Shown piece after piece: positions 1-4,605 of a stretch of 27,245 nucleotides of DNA. The notes below the pieces were generated by a model. The model made no database searches. It was not told the DNA's origin and saw nothing but the letters and a program-made list of their open reading frames with translations. The DNA lies in IMG/VR virus record IMGVR_UViG_3300048833_000262, positions 1 through 27,245 of that record; one strand, given 5' to 3'. A program made the position numbers and the translations under genes. Positions within the stretch are counted from its first letter, which is position 1, and each line of letters begins with the position of its first letter. This DNA is from a virus.

Positions 1-19
1 AACCTATGTATCGGGCGTG

Positions 20-79
20 CGCTAACAATTCATTCAAGCCGACGCCGCTTCGCGGCGCGGCTTAATTCAGGCGTTATGC
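20..79 (+). repeat. attC site 1 (60 bp, aadA-like)
   Basis: R'' box CGCTAAC at 20-26, inner arms CAAGCCGA and CGGCTTAA around a GCCGC-TTCG-GCGGC hairpin, and R' box GTTATGC at 73-79. Cleavage is expected after G73. Its 1L arm belongs to a cassette mostly left of the window. The unpaired A in the left arm gives the standard attC polarity on the + strand. Confidence 0.9.
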
Positions 80-315
80 CCCAATCGCTGCATTGCGTAG
101 GACTTCCGCATGTCGTGCCCCTGCATCGCCGCCAGTTCGTGCAGCAGCTTGTCTCGCGCTGCCGGGGTGGCCTTCTCCACCAGTTCGCAATCGGTCAGCG
201 CCGCCCATCCTTCGGGCCATCCACACCACATCAAGCGGTCGCCCTTTACGCCAGCCACCAGCCATTCTTCGCCGGTAGGTTTGTGCTTCACCGTGTCGCC
301 TGTATCAATGTCCAT
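67..315 (-). CDS. Cassette-encoded small protein, 82 aa, unknown function
   Basis: The ORF starts at ATG 315 behind GGAGGCGAC, a good ribosome-binding site. An upstream in-frame ATG would lie in or before attC2 and is less likely. The protein has a motif of the type GDTVxHxPTGEEWLVAxV followed by LMWCGWPEG. I associate this pattern with small integron-cassette and phage proteins that have a beta-rich N-terminus; that is recollection, not a search. A charged helical C-terminal half follows. The last codons (CAT AAC GCC TGA) are supplied by attC1, so the frame runs through the recombination point at 73/74 and uses a TGA inside the neighbouring attC. No catalytic motif is visible. Confidence 0.78.
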   Translation of the reverse strand: MDIDTGDTVKHKPTGEEWLVAGVKGDRLMWCGWPEGWAALTDCELVEKATPAARDKLLHELAAMQGHDMRKSYAMQRLGHNA

Positions 316-335
316 GTCGCCTCCGGTCGGTTGTG

Positions 336-423
336 GCATAACAATTCGCTCAACCCGACGCCGCTTCGGGTTCACGGTGAAATCACGCGCTCACGGCGGC
401 GCGGGTTAGCTCAGGCGTTAGGT
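336..423 (+). repeat. attC site 2 (88 bp)
   Basis: 1L box GCATAAC (336-342), inner arms CAACCCGA and CGGGTTAG, 1R box GTTAGGT (417-423). The terminal structure is longer than in site 1. The 1L box pairs with the TTATGCC that starts its own cassette at 74, but poorly with the 1R of this site, which belongs to the next cassette. Confidence 0.9.
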
Positions 424-648
424 TGCATCCGGGATATAAGGCTCGCTGCAATACAGGTCGGGGAATTGCCGATCAATGTCGCGCGTCATCACAAATCCGT
501 CTCGCAGTCCTTCCTCGTCAATGACAAACAGGCCCATGTAGGCGTCAAGCCATTTGCACTCTTTCGGCCCGGAGGGGAACAGGGCGACAAACTTGGCCTT
601 GTCAAACCCAATTTCTTTTGCACGTTCCTCACACTGATAAATATTCAT
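418..648 (-). CDS. Cassette-encoded small protein, 76 aa, unknown function
   Basis: Starts at ATG 648, about 17 nt inside the upstream attC core, with a weak Shine-Dalgarno (GAGAAG). It stops at TAA 420-418, a stop made by the attC 1R box itself. The protein begins MNIYQCEERAKEIGFDKAKF and later has FPSGPKECKWLDAYMGLF and an acidic, aromatic C-terminus. It looks like a compact soluble alpha/beta domain without membrane segment or signal. I do not recognise a family with certainty. Codon use is credible on this strand, while the opposite strand is open only as a long frame that also runs through the attC hairpins. Confidence 0.75.
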   Translation of the reverse strand: MNIYQCEERAKEIGFDKAKFVALFPSGPKECKWLDAYMGLFVIDEEGLRDGFVMTRDIDRQFPDLYCSEPYIPDAT

Positions 649-664
649 TGGCTTCTCGTTGGCA

Positions 665-753
665 ACCTAACAATTCATTCAAGCCGAGCCCGCTTCGCGG
701 TCTCGGTGCTACCGGCTCGCATCGGGCGGGCCGGCTTAACTCAGGCGTTAGCT
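665..753 (+). repeat. attC site 3 (89 bp)
   Basis: 1L ACCTAAC (665-671), arms CAAGCCGA and CGGCTTAA, 1R GTTAGCT (747-753). The flank GGCAACCTAAC pairs with TTAGGTTGC at 418, the other end of the same cassette. Confidence 0.9.
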
Positions 754-960
754 GGCACGAATCGCCCTCGCGCAGTCGGACAGGGGTGTATCGGCGATGT
801 TACCGATTGCGTCCTCGCAAACCTGCGCGCAAGCCTCGCGCGTCATCGCTTCGATCTTCGCGGCGAACGCTTCCAACAATCTTCCGGTCGGTGGCAACGT
901 CATAACCAGATCGCTACCGCATACCTCGCGCCACATTTCAACTGCAATTGTTCTGTTCAT
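748..960 (-). CDS. Cassette-encoded small protein, 70 aa, phage-like
   Basis: ATG 960 is preceded by TACGGAGCGAGAC, a clear ribosome-binding site. The stop TAA 750-748 is formed by the attC 1R box. The protein is mostly helical, with LLEAFAAKIEAMTREACAQV and a C-terminal CARAIRAS. The REACAxVCE ... CAxAIR pattern is one I associate with small accessory proteins of temperate phages of beta- and gammaproteobacteria, inferred from memory. Cysteines are repeated (AQVCE, SDCAR), but no metal site is obvious. No membrane segment. Function unknown. Confidence 0.75.
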   Translation of the reverse strand: MNRTIAVEMWREVCGSDLVMTLPPTGRLLEAFAAKIEAMTREACAQVCEDAIGNIADTPLSDCARAIRAS

Positions 961-982
961 GTCTCGCTCCGTAGTGGGCGCC

Positions 983-1072
983 AGCCAACAATTCGTTCAA
1001 GCCGAGACCGCTTCGCGGTCTCGCGCGTGTCTCACTCGCCGGCTGCGGTCCGGCTTAACTCAGGCGTTAGGT
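983..1072 (+). repeat. attC site 4 (90 bp)
   Basis: 1L AGCCAAC (983-989; the usual TAAC is CAAC here), arms CAAGCCGA and CGGCTTAA, 1R GTTAGGT (1066-1072). The flank GCCAGCCAAC matches the cassette start TTAGCTGGC at 748 with one transition. Confidence 0.88.
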
Positions 1073-1273
1073 TGCATTGGTATTCTTTCGCGGCTCGTGG
1101 ATCGTTTTCAGCATCTTCATCGCCAGCTTCACCGCGCCGTGGTCGTATTCATGCGTGAGCGTGCTGCCGTCGTCCAGCTTGTAGGCGCAAAGCCCGCCGG
1201 GATCACCGGCTGTTCGCACTGCTGACCGGGTAAAGATTGGCTGGCCGTTTATCAGGATGTTCACGGTAATCAT
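1067..1273 (-). CDS. Cassette-encoded small protein, 68 aa, with structured RNA leader
   Basis: ATG 1273 follows GGAGGCGAC, the same ribosome-binding site as the ORF at 67-315. TAA 1069-1067 is supplied by the attC 1R box. The protein begins MITVNILINGQPIFTRSAVR, a beta strand pair, then DDGSTLTHEYDHGAVKLAMK. A small beta-beta-alpha fold is plausible. Similar short proteins occur in phage early regions as far as I recall; no enzymatic motif is visible. It differs from the other cassettes in having about 170 nt between the attC and the start codon, filled by a predicted folded RNA that ends only 3-4 nt before the Shine-Dalgarno, which suggests control of translation. Confidence 0.78.
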   Translation of the reverse strand: MITVNILINGQPIFTRSAVRTAGDPGGLCAYKLDDGSTLTHEYDHGAVKLAMKMLKTIHEPRKNTNAT

Positions 1274-1285
1274 GTCGCCTCCATT

Positions 1286-1438
1286 CGATTCAGTTGAGCG
1301 GGCCGGCTGGAAGTTGCCGGCTTAGGTCGCCGCTTACGCGCTCATGCCAATCATCTGTCCCCGCAGCGGTTGTGGGTGGTTGGCATTTGACCTTCACGGG
1401 TTAACGGGTCTCCACCCCGTAGCCGCTCAACTCAATCG
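1286..1438 (-). ncRNA. Candidate structured leader RNA in a cassette (about 153 nt)
   Basis: A closing helix joins 1286-1301 and 1423-1438 (16 bp, one G-G mismatch on the - strand). Inside it are a GCCGGC hairpin (1302-1307/1316-1321), AGGTC with GACCT (1324-1328/1389-1393), ATGCCAA with TTGGCAT (1344-1350/1380-1386) and ACGGG with CCCGT (1404-1408/1416-1420). GGGTGG at 1374-1379 can pair with CCACCC at 1412-1417, a possible pseudoknot or switch. The helix ends just before the GGAGG of the ORF starting at 1273. Strand is chosen by that position; a + strand RNA could fold too. I do not recognise a known RNA family. Confidence 0.55.
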
Positions 1439-1444
1439 ACTGCA

Positions 1445-1504
1445 ACCTAACAATTCGGTGTAGCCGAACCCGCTTCGCGGGTCGGCTAACCTCAGCCGTT
1501 AGGC
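1445..1504 (+). repeat. attC site 5 (60 bp)
   Basis: 1L ACCTAAC (1445-1451), arms TAGCCGA and TCGGCTAA around CCCGC-TTCG-CGGG, 1R GTTAGGC (1498-1504). It has the variant right arm CTCAGCCGTTA rather than CTCAGGCGTTA. The flank TGCAACCTAA pairs with TTAGGTTGCA at 1067. Confidence 0.9.
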
Positions 1505-1677
1505 CGCAGGATGTCGGTCACGCGATCCCTTGCCGTTTCAACATCCAGCACGGTGTCCGCAAGCTCTTTCGCTGTCGGCTCCATGCCGTTGTGCTTGCAG
1601 AGAATCCACGCGGCGCGCAGCGCACTCGCGGCTTTCTGCAAGTGGCTTTCAAGTTCGGTTAGCTGTTCCTTCCGCAT
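1492..1677 (-). CDS. Cassette-encoded helical protein, 61 aa, unknown function
   Basis: ATG 1677 (MRKEQLTELE) is chosen over the upstream ATG in the same frame, which would start inside attC6; TACGGAGAACGAA gives a Shine-Dalgarno at suitable spacing. The protein is almost entirely helical with heptad-like leucines in the first 30 residues and an acidic second half. The tail RPNG and the TGA stop come from attC5, so the frame crosses the cleavage point. The identical tail ends the ORF at 2594-2803, which shows these residues are contributed by attC and not by the gene. Function unknown. Confidence 0.72.
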   Translation of the reverse strand: MRKEQLTELESHLQKAASALRAAWILCKHNGMEPTAKELADTVLDVETARDRVTDILRPNG

Positions 1678-1698
1678 TTCGTTCTCCGTAGGCCAGCG

Positions 1699-1789
1699 GC
1701 CTAACAATTCGTTCAAGCCGAGCCCGCTTCTCAGCTTCAACGGGGTTTGTGTGTTCCGGCAGCGGGCCGGCTTAACTCAGCCGTTATGT
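1699..1789 (+). repeat. attC site 6 (91 bp)
   Basis: 1L GCCTAAC (1699-1705), arms CAAGCCGA and CGGCTTAA, 1R GTTATGT (1783-1789). The flank GCGGCCTAA pairs with TTAGGCCGC at 1499. The terminal stem is the most divergent of the nine (TTCTCAGCTTCAACGG). Confidence 0.88.
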
Positions 1790-2032
1790 GCTTGCCTTGC
1801 GGGCCTTCACGCAGGTGAAGCACCGGTTGCCCATGTGCATCGTTGGCTTTCCGCATTCGATGCACTTCTGATCGGCGCCCTTAGCCCTATCCGCGCCTTC
1901 GTCGTATCCGGTTTGCCACGCTTCGTGCTCGTCGGTGTGCGCCGCGTATGGGTTGCTTACGCCATCCAGTTTCAAGCCGTGACCAATGCCGGATTCGTAA
2001 GCTGTGCAGATCATGTAAACCTTGCTGACCAC
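1784..2032 (-). CDS. Cassette-encoded RMF/CrpP-like small protein with C-terminal CxxC pairs, 82 aa
   Basis: The start is GTG 2032 with AGGAGGGAAC in front, better placed than ATG 2014. TAA 1786-1784 is formed by the attC 1R box. The middle region, with GxGxGLKLDGVSNPY followed by EAWQTGYDEG, resembles the ribosome modulation factor/CrpP type of small domain (conserved G, NPY and W-x-x-G). The C-terminus has KCIECGKP and NRCFTC, two CxxC pairs likely to bind zinc. If the resemblance is right it could bind ribosomes or nucleic acid, but this rests on motif memory only. No membrane segment. Confidence 0.75.
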   Translation of the reverse strand: MVSKVYMICTAYESGIGHGLKLDGVSNPYAAHTDEHEAWQTGYDEGADRAKGADQKCIECGKPTMHMGNRCFTCVKARKAST

Positions 2033-2055
2033 GTTCCCTCCTTAGTTCCTCCCGC

Positions 2056-2115
2056 ACATAACAATTCGCTGTAGGCGAGACCGCTTCGCGGCCCGCCTAA
2101 GCTCAGCCGTTAGAA
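2056..2115 (+). repeat. attC site 7 (60 bp)
   Basis: 1L ACATAAC (2056-2062), arms TAGGCGA and CGCCTAA around ACCGC-TTCG-CGG, 1R GTTAGAA (2109-2115). The flank GCACATAA pairs with TTATGTGC at 1784. Confidence 0.88.
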
Positions 2116-2526
2116 CTCAATTCGGGCATCGCCGAACTTGACGCTTTTGCTTGCGCCGCGTGACCAGCACCCCGGAGAAGTGTTCACCCAGCCCGCCGCA
2201 ATGCGGCCTTCGTCTATCAGGACTTGCATCGCGTCGTACATCGACGGCGACTTCCAGTTCCCGGACGCCTTCGACTTGACATACATGGCGGTCAGCTTGT
2301 CCCACTCGCGCACCAAGCCAACCCACTCGGGGTATTTCTCGGCCACTTCGTGCAACCGTGCCCGATATGCGGGGAACGCCTCAAGCAATCGGTGGCAGCG
2401 GCCAAAGTCACTCGGGTCACTCGGAACGTCTGCGGACCTTGGCGGAGGCGTGCCTTCCATGACGTGCATGATTGTTTTGCTGCTGGTGCCGGTGTCGTCA
2501 CCCATCATCCATTCAAGCGGGGTCAT
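2110..2526 (-). CDS. Cassette-encoded phage-like protein, 138 aa, unknown function
   Basis: ATG 2526 is preceded by TACGGAGAACCAA, nearly the same ribosome-binding leader as the ORF at 1492-1677. TAA 2112-2110 is formed by the attC 1R box. This is the largest cassette protein. It starts MTPLEWMMGDDTGTSSKTI, continues with a region containing DFGRCHRLLEAFPAYRARL and YPEWVGLVREWDKLTAMY, and ends with a beta-rich region around AAGWVNTSPGCWSRG. I associate this layout with hypothetical proteins in Pseudomonas- and Xanthomonas-type prophages, not with classical resistance cassettes; that is an unverified recollection. It suggests that phage genes have been packaged as cassettes. Confidence 0.8.
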   Translation of the reverse strand: MTPLEWMMGDDTGTSSKTIMHVMEGTPPPRSADVPSDPSDFGRCHRLLEAFPAYRARLHEVAEKYPEWVGLVREWDKLTAMYVKSKASGNWKSPSMYDAMQVLIDEGRIAAGWVNTSPGCWSRGASKSVKFGDARIEF

Positions 2527-2546
2527 TTGGTTCTCCGTATGTTGAG

Positions 2547-2606
2547 TTCTAACAATTCGGTGTAGCCGAAACCGCTTCGCGGTTCGGCTAACCTCAGCCG
2601 TTAGGC
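2547..2606 (+). repeat. attC site 8 (60 bp)
   Basis: 1L TTCTAAC (2547-2553), arms TAGCCGA and TCGGCTAA around ACCGC-TTCG-CGGT, 1R GTTAGGC (2600-2606). The flank TTGAGTTCTAA pairs with TTAGAACTCAA at 2110, an 11-bp self-match. Confidence 0.9.
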
Positions 2607-2803
2607 CGCAGGCTCAGAACTTCCGGCGGGAAGCCTGGCGTAACGATCACGGCGGACATGCCGGCGCTGTAGAACAAGCCTCCCGGAGTCTGCTTTGGTT
2701 CAAGCGCCCATGCTTTAACATAACCGTGCGCGTCCGCTGTGATGTAATTCGCCCACTCTGGGGCTTGCTTCCTGTATTGCTCCAGAAAATTGCCTTGTTC
2801 CAT
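2594..2803 (-). CDS. Cassette-encoded small protein, 69 aa, unknown function
   Basis: ATG 2803 is preceded by GAGGAGGCGCA, a strong ribosome-binding site; a longer in-frame extension to 3103 would cross attC9 and the next gene and is rejected. The protein starts MEQGNFLEQYRKQAPEWANY and contains GYVKAWALEPKQTPGGLFYS, a small alpha/beta domain rich in aromatic residues. It ends RPNG-TGA using attC8 sequence, exactly like the ORF at 1492-1677. No known family assigned. Confidence 0.72.
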   Translation of the reverse strand: MEQGNFLEQYRKQAPEWANYITADAHGYVKAWALEPKQTPGGLFYSAGMSAVIVTPGFPPEVLSLRPNG

Positions 2804-2823
2804 TGCGCCTCCTCGGGCCATCG

Positions 2824-2913
2824 GCCTAACAATTCGTTCAAGCCGAGACCGCTTCGCGGCCTCGGCGCACACCGTATCGCATCGCGCGGTCAGGCATAAC
2901 TCAGCCGTTATGC
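2824..2913 (+). repeat. attC site 9 (90 bp), terminal site of the array
   Basis: 1L GCCTAAC (2824-2830), arms CAAGCCGA (left) and GGCATAA (right, diverged from CGGCTTAA), 1R GTTATGC (2907-2913). The flank CGGCCTAA pairs with TTAGGCCG at 2601. No further TAACAATTC site with a matching GGCGGCATAAC flank follows to the right, so this is the last site. Its 1R supplies the stop codon of the PrtN-like gene. Confidence 0.88.
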
Positions 2914-3180
2914 CGCCTGATGAATCCGCTTCCACTCCTTCGCCGCTTCTTCGTGCTTGGCATCGATGTACGCGGCCAGTGCGTCTGCGGAGACCATCCA
3001 CGGAGACTTCTGGCTGCCCAGGCGGAAAACGGGAACAGGCAGCGCCTGGCGCACGGCGGCGCGCTTGGCTTCGTCGGGTTTCAGGCCGAAGTGGTGGCAG
3101 CACTTTTCCAGCGGAATCTGCGCGGTGCCGAACTCGGCGCAGAGGAGGAAGAAGGTGCGGGTGTTGGCGGGTGCGGTCAT
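2908..3180 (-). CDS. PrtN-like pyocin-activator family regulator, 90 aa
   Basis: The segment NTRTFFLLCAEFGTAQIPLEKCCHHF, then VPVFRLGSQKSPWMVSADALAAYIDAKHEEA, matches the PrtN pattern: NTFFLL at the N-terminus, an AxFGTAxIPLE motif, a basic R-x-GSQK turn and a terminal AxYID helix. PrtN activates pyocin genes in Pseudomonas; PrtN-like proteins in prophages often sit beside the integrase and may act as excision or early regulators (established family knowledge plus inference). ATG 3180 lies one base after the upstream TGA. ATG 3192 is an alternative, but the AGGAGG touches it directly. The TAA stop (2910-2908) is created by the attC9 core, so this gene joins the phage operon to the cassette array. 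Confidence 0.82.
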   Translation of the reverse strand: MTAPANTRTFFLLCAEFGTAQIPLEKCCHHFGLKPDEAKRAAVRQALPVPVFRLGSQKSPWMVSADALAAYIDAKHEEAAKEWKRIHQAA

Positions 3181-3181
3181 G

Positions 3182-3436
3182 TCAGCTGCCATCCTCCTGG
3201 CAGATAGGCATCGGCCGCGGCACGATATCCAGCAGGCGGTCGATCTGGTCGCGCAAGGCGACCACGGTGGCGGTCTGCAGGTGCGGGGCGGCCAGCTGGA
3301 TGTTGGCTTCGCGCAGGGCGTGTTCGGCCTGTTGCAGCCAGTCAGCGTGCGTGGCGAGTGCTTGCGCGGTGGACAGGTCGAACTTGCGCAGGGACTCCGC
3401 GATGGCGCGTGCGCGGCTGGCGGTGAAGCGCTCCAT
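3182..3436 (-). CDS. Small helical phage protein, 84 aa
   Basis: Starts at ATG 3436, overlapping the upstream stop as TGATG, which indicates translational coupling. A longer frame to 3535 exists but would overlap its neighbour heavily. The protein begins MERFTASRARAIAESLRKFD and is helical throughout, with an Ala/Gln-rich stretch and a final acidic EDGS. It ends one base before the PrtN-like start, and its last codons hold the AGGAGG for that gene. No family recognised; a small regulatory or inhibitor protein of the early-left operon is plausible. Confidence 0.72.
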   Translation of the reverse strand: MERFTASRARAIAESLRKFDLSTAQALATHADWLQQAEHALREANIQLAAPHLQTATVVALRDQIDRLLDIVPRPMPICQEDGS

Positions 3437-3675
3437 CAGACGCCCCGCATGACGCGCTGGGCTTCGGCGATGCGCGTGCTGAGCGCTTCGTTTTCGTCGC
3501 GCAGGTGCTGCAGGGCCTGGCGATCGCGCGCCCATTCGCGGGCGCGCAGTTCATAGGCTTCGGCGTTGATGTCGTTGCCGTTGCCGCGTTCGGCATGGGC
3601 CACGGCTTCAAGGAACTCGGGGCCGGTCATGGCGGTGGCGTGCAGTTGCATGGTGGTCTCCGGGTCGAGGGTCAT
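3436..3675 (-). CDS. Small helical phage protein, 79 aa, coiled-coil-like C-terminus
   Basis: ATG 3675 overlaps the upstream stop as ATGA. The protein begins MTLDPETTMQLHATAMTG and its second half (EAYELRAREWARDRQALQHL, then RDENEALSTRIAEAQRV) has heptad spacing of leucines and charged residues expected of a coiled coil. No catalytic motif, signal or membrane segment. Unknown function; member of the coupled early-left operon. Confidence 0.72.
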   Translation of the reverse strand: MTLDPETTMQLHATAMTGPEFLEAVAHAERGNGNDINAEAYELRAREWARDRQALQHLRDENEALSTRIAEAQRVMRGV

Positions 3676-4247
3676 GGCGCGCCATGCCGGCGGGGGTGAA
3701 CGGCGCCGCGCCGGCGCAGCAGTGGGGTTCCCGCGTGGCTGTGGTCGAAGCGCAGCGGGTTGCCGCTGTCGTGCGGGCCCAGCACCTGCACGCGCCCGCC
3801 GCGTGCCTGGAACTGCTCGACGGTTTCGGTGCGGTTGCCCGCGTAGTGGATCTTTGGCGGCGGTGGCGGGTTAGCCACGCGGATGTAGGAAGCCGGCGCG
3901 GGCTTGCGCGCCTTGGGTGACGCTGGTGCGGCGGCGGCCTTCGCCTGGCGCCTGGCGCGCTGCCCGGCGATCTTGCGCTGGACCGGATCGCCCGGCTTCC
4001 GGCGCAGCTCGCGCAGATCCACGCACGTGGTGGGCGTGGGCCAGTAGCGCGCCGGGTTGTGCCGGCGGCCGTCTTCATCGCGCCGCAGCTTTCCGAATTC
4101 CACCAGCTGCGACAGCCTGGCGCTGATGCTGGTGATCTTGGCGCGCGGGGCGATACCCAGTGCAGCGGCGATTTGCCGAAGGGTGATGCCGGGGCTGGCC
4201 TTCACCGCCTGCTGGATGGCCATGGACGTGCTGATGTGCGCGTTCAT
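3672..4247 (-). CDS. Winged helix-turn-helix protein, 191 aa
   Basis: The N-terminal 70 residues read as a winged HTH: AIQQAVKASPGITLRQIAAA, then LGIAPRAKITSISARLSQLV and a wing GKLRRDEDGRRHNPARYW. A basic, Ala/Pro-rich linker follows (residues about 95-130, including PPPPPKIHY), then a C-terminal region with an ETVEQFQARGGRVQVLGPHDSG segment. DNA binding is likely; the target is unknown. The start ATG 4247 overlaps the previous stop as ATGA. It is the largest gene of the early-left operon and a candidate operon regulator. Confidence 0.75.
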   Translation of the reverse strand: MNAHISTSMAIQQAVKASPGITLRQIAAALGIAPRAKITSISARLSQLVEFGKLRRDEDGRRHNPARYWPTPTTCVDLRELRRKPGDPVQRKIAGQRARRQAKAAAAPASPKARKPAPASYIRVANPPPPPKIHYAGNRTETVEQFQARGGRVQVLGPHDSGNPLRFDHSHAGTPLLRRRGAVHPRRHGAP

Positions 4248-4366
4248 GCCGCCACCGACAGGTAGGCGATGCGGCGATCGATGGCGCGCAGGATGCGGTG
4301 GTAGGCGCGCAGCCGGCCTTCGGCCAGGGCGCGGGTTTTCATGGCGTAGAGCTGATGCAGTTTCAT
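4244..4366 (-). CDS. Very small basic protein, 40 aa
   Basis: A longer frame to 4720 is an artefact: ATG 4366 (MKLHQLYAMKTRALAEGRLR) overlaps the upstream stop as ATGA, in keeping with the rest of the operon. The product is a basic helical peptide, RAYHRILRAIDRRIAYLSVAA, likely an amphipathic helix. It may bind nucleic acid or a partner protein. No family recognised. Confidence 0.6.
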   Translation of the reverse strand: MKLHQLYAMKTRALAEGRLRAYHRILRAIDRRIAYLSVAA

Positions 4367-4605
4367 GCGGCCGCCTGCGCCAGCTTGAGCCCGCGCGGTG
4401 TGAGGGTGACGCAGCTGGGCAGGGTGCGGTCGTTGAAATCCGCCAGCATGGCGTTGACCAGGTCGTTGGCGGTGCGGCGGGTGACGGCCGGGCTGCTGGC
4501 GAAGGTGCCGGCGGCGCGGAAGCCCTTGCAGCAGCGCACCAGCCGGTGCTGTGGCGCGGCGGCGGCCAGCTGCAGCGCCTCGCGGAGTTTGGGGGTGATG
4601 TCCAT
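4363..4605 (-). CDS. Small phage protein, 80 aa, HTH-like
   Basis: Starts MDITPKLREALQLAAAAP at ATG 4605, overlapping the upstream stop as TGATG. The middle, RTANDLVNAMLADFNDR, is helical, and the end, CVTLTPRGLKLAQAAA, resembles the wing and last helix of a small winged-helix protein (TPRGLxLA is a common pattern). A DNA-binding role is possible but not proven. No zinc or catalytic motifs. Confidence 0.68.
   Translation of the reverse strand: MDITPKLREALQLAAAAPQHRLVRCCKGFRAAGTFASSPAVTRRTANDLVNAMLADFNDRTLPSCVTLTPRGLKLAQAAA

Larger units (their letters stand above)
20..2913 (+). mobile_element. Integron-type cassette array: nine attC sites, eight complete cassettes with inverted ORFs
   Basis: Nine attC sites recur every 280-490 bp, all in the same orientation on the + strand (TAACAATTC first, GCGTTA or CCGTTA last). 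Cassette limits, taking cleavage as G^TT, are 74-417, 418-747, 748-1066, 1067-1498, 1499-1783, 1784-2109, 2110-2600 and 2601-2907. Each cassette start matches the reverse complement of the start of its own attC (for example TTAGGTTGCA with TGCAACCTAA for 1067-1498; TTAGAACTCAA with TTGAGTTCTAA for 2110-2600). All eight ORFs lie on the - strand, the reverse of the usual cassette layout. No IntI gene, attI or Pc promoter is visible, so within this window it is an array lacking an integrase. Confidence 0.88.

Noticed and set aside
76-1158. Long + strand open frame (360 aa) through the array, in canonical cassette direction
   Set aside because: It runs through several attC hairpins and cassette boundaries, has no ribosome-binding site and mirrors well-formed - strand ORFs.
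1286-1438. tRNA, hammerhead or group II intron as explanation for the folded leader
   Set aside because: No anticodon arm or CCA end, no hammerhead core, and far too short for a group II intron.
20-2913. Reading the repeats as a CRISPR array
   Set aside because: Repeats are 60-91 bp, 280-490 bp apart, with ORFs between them and recombination-type ends.
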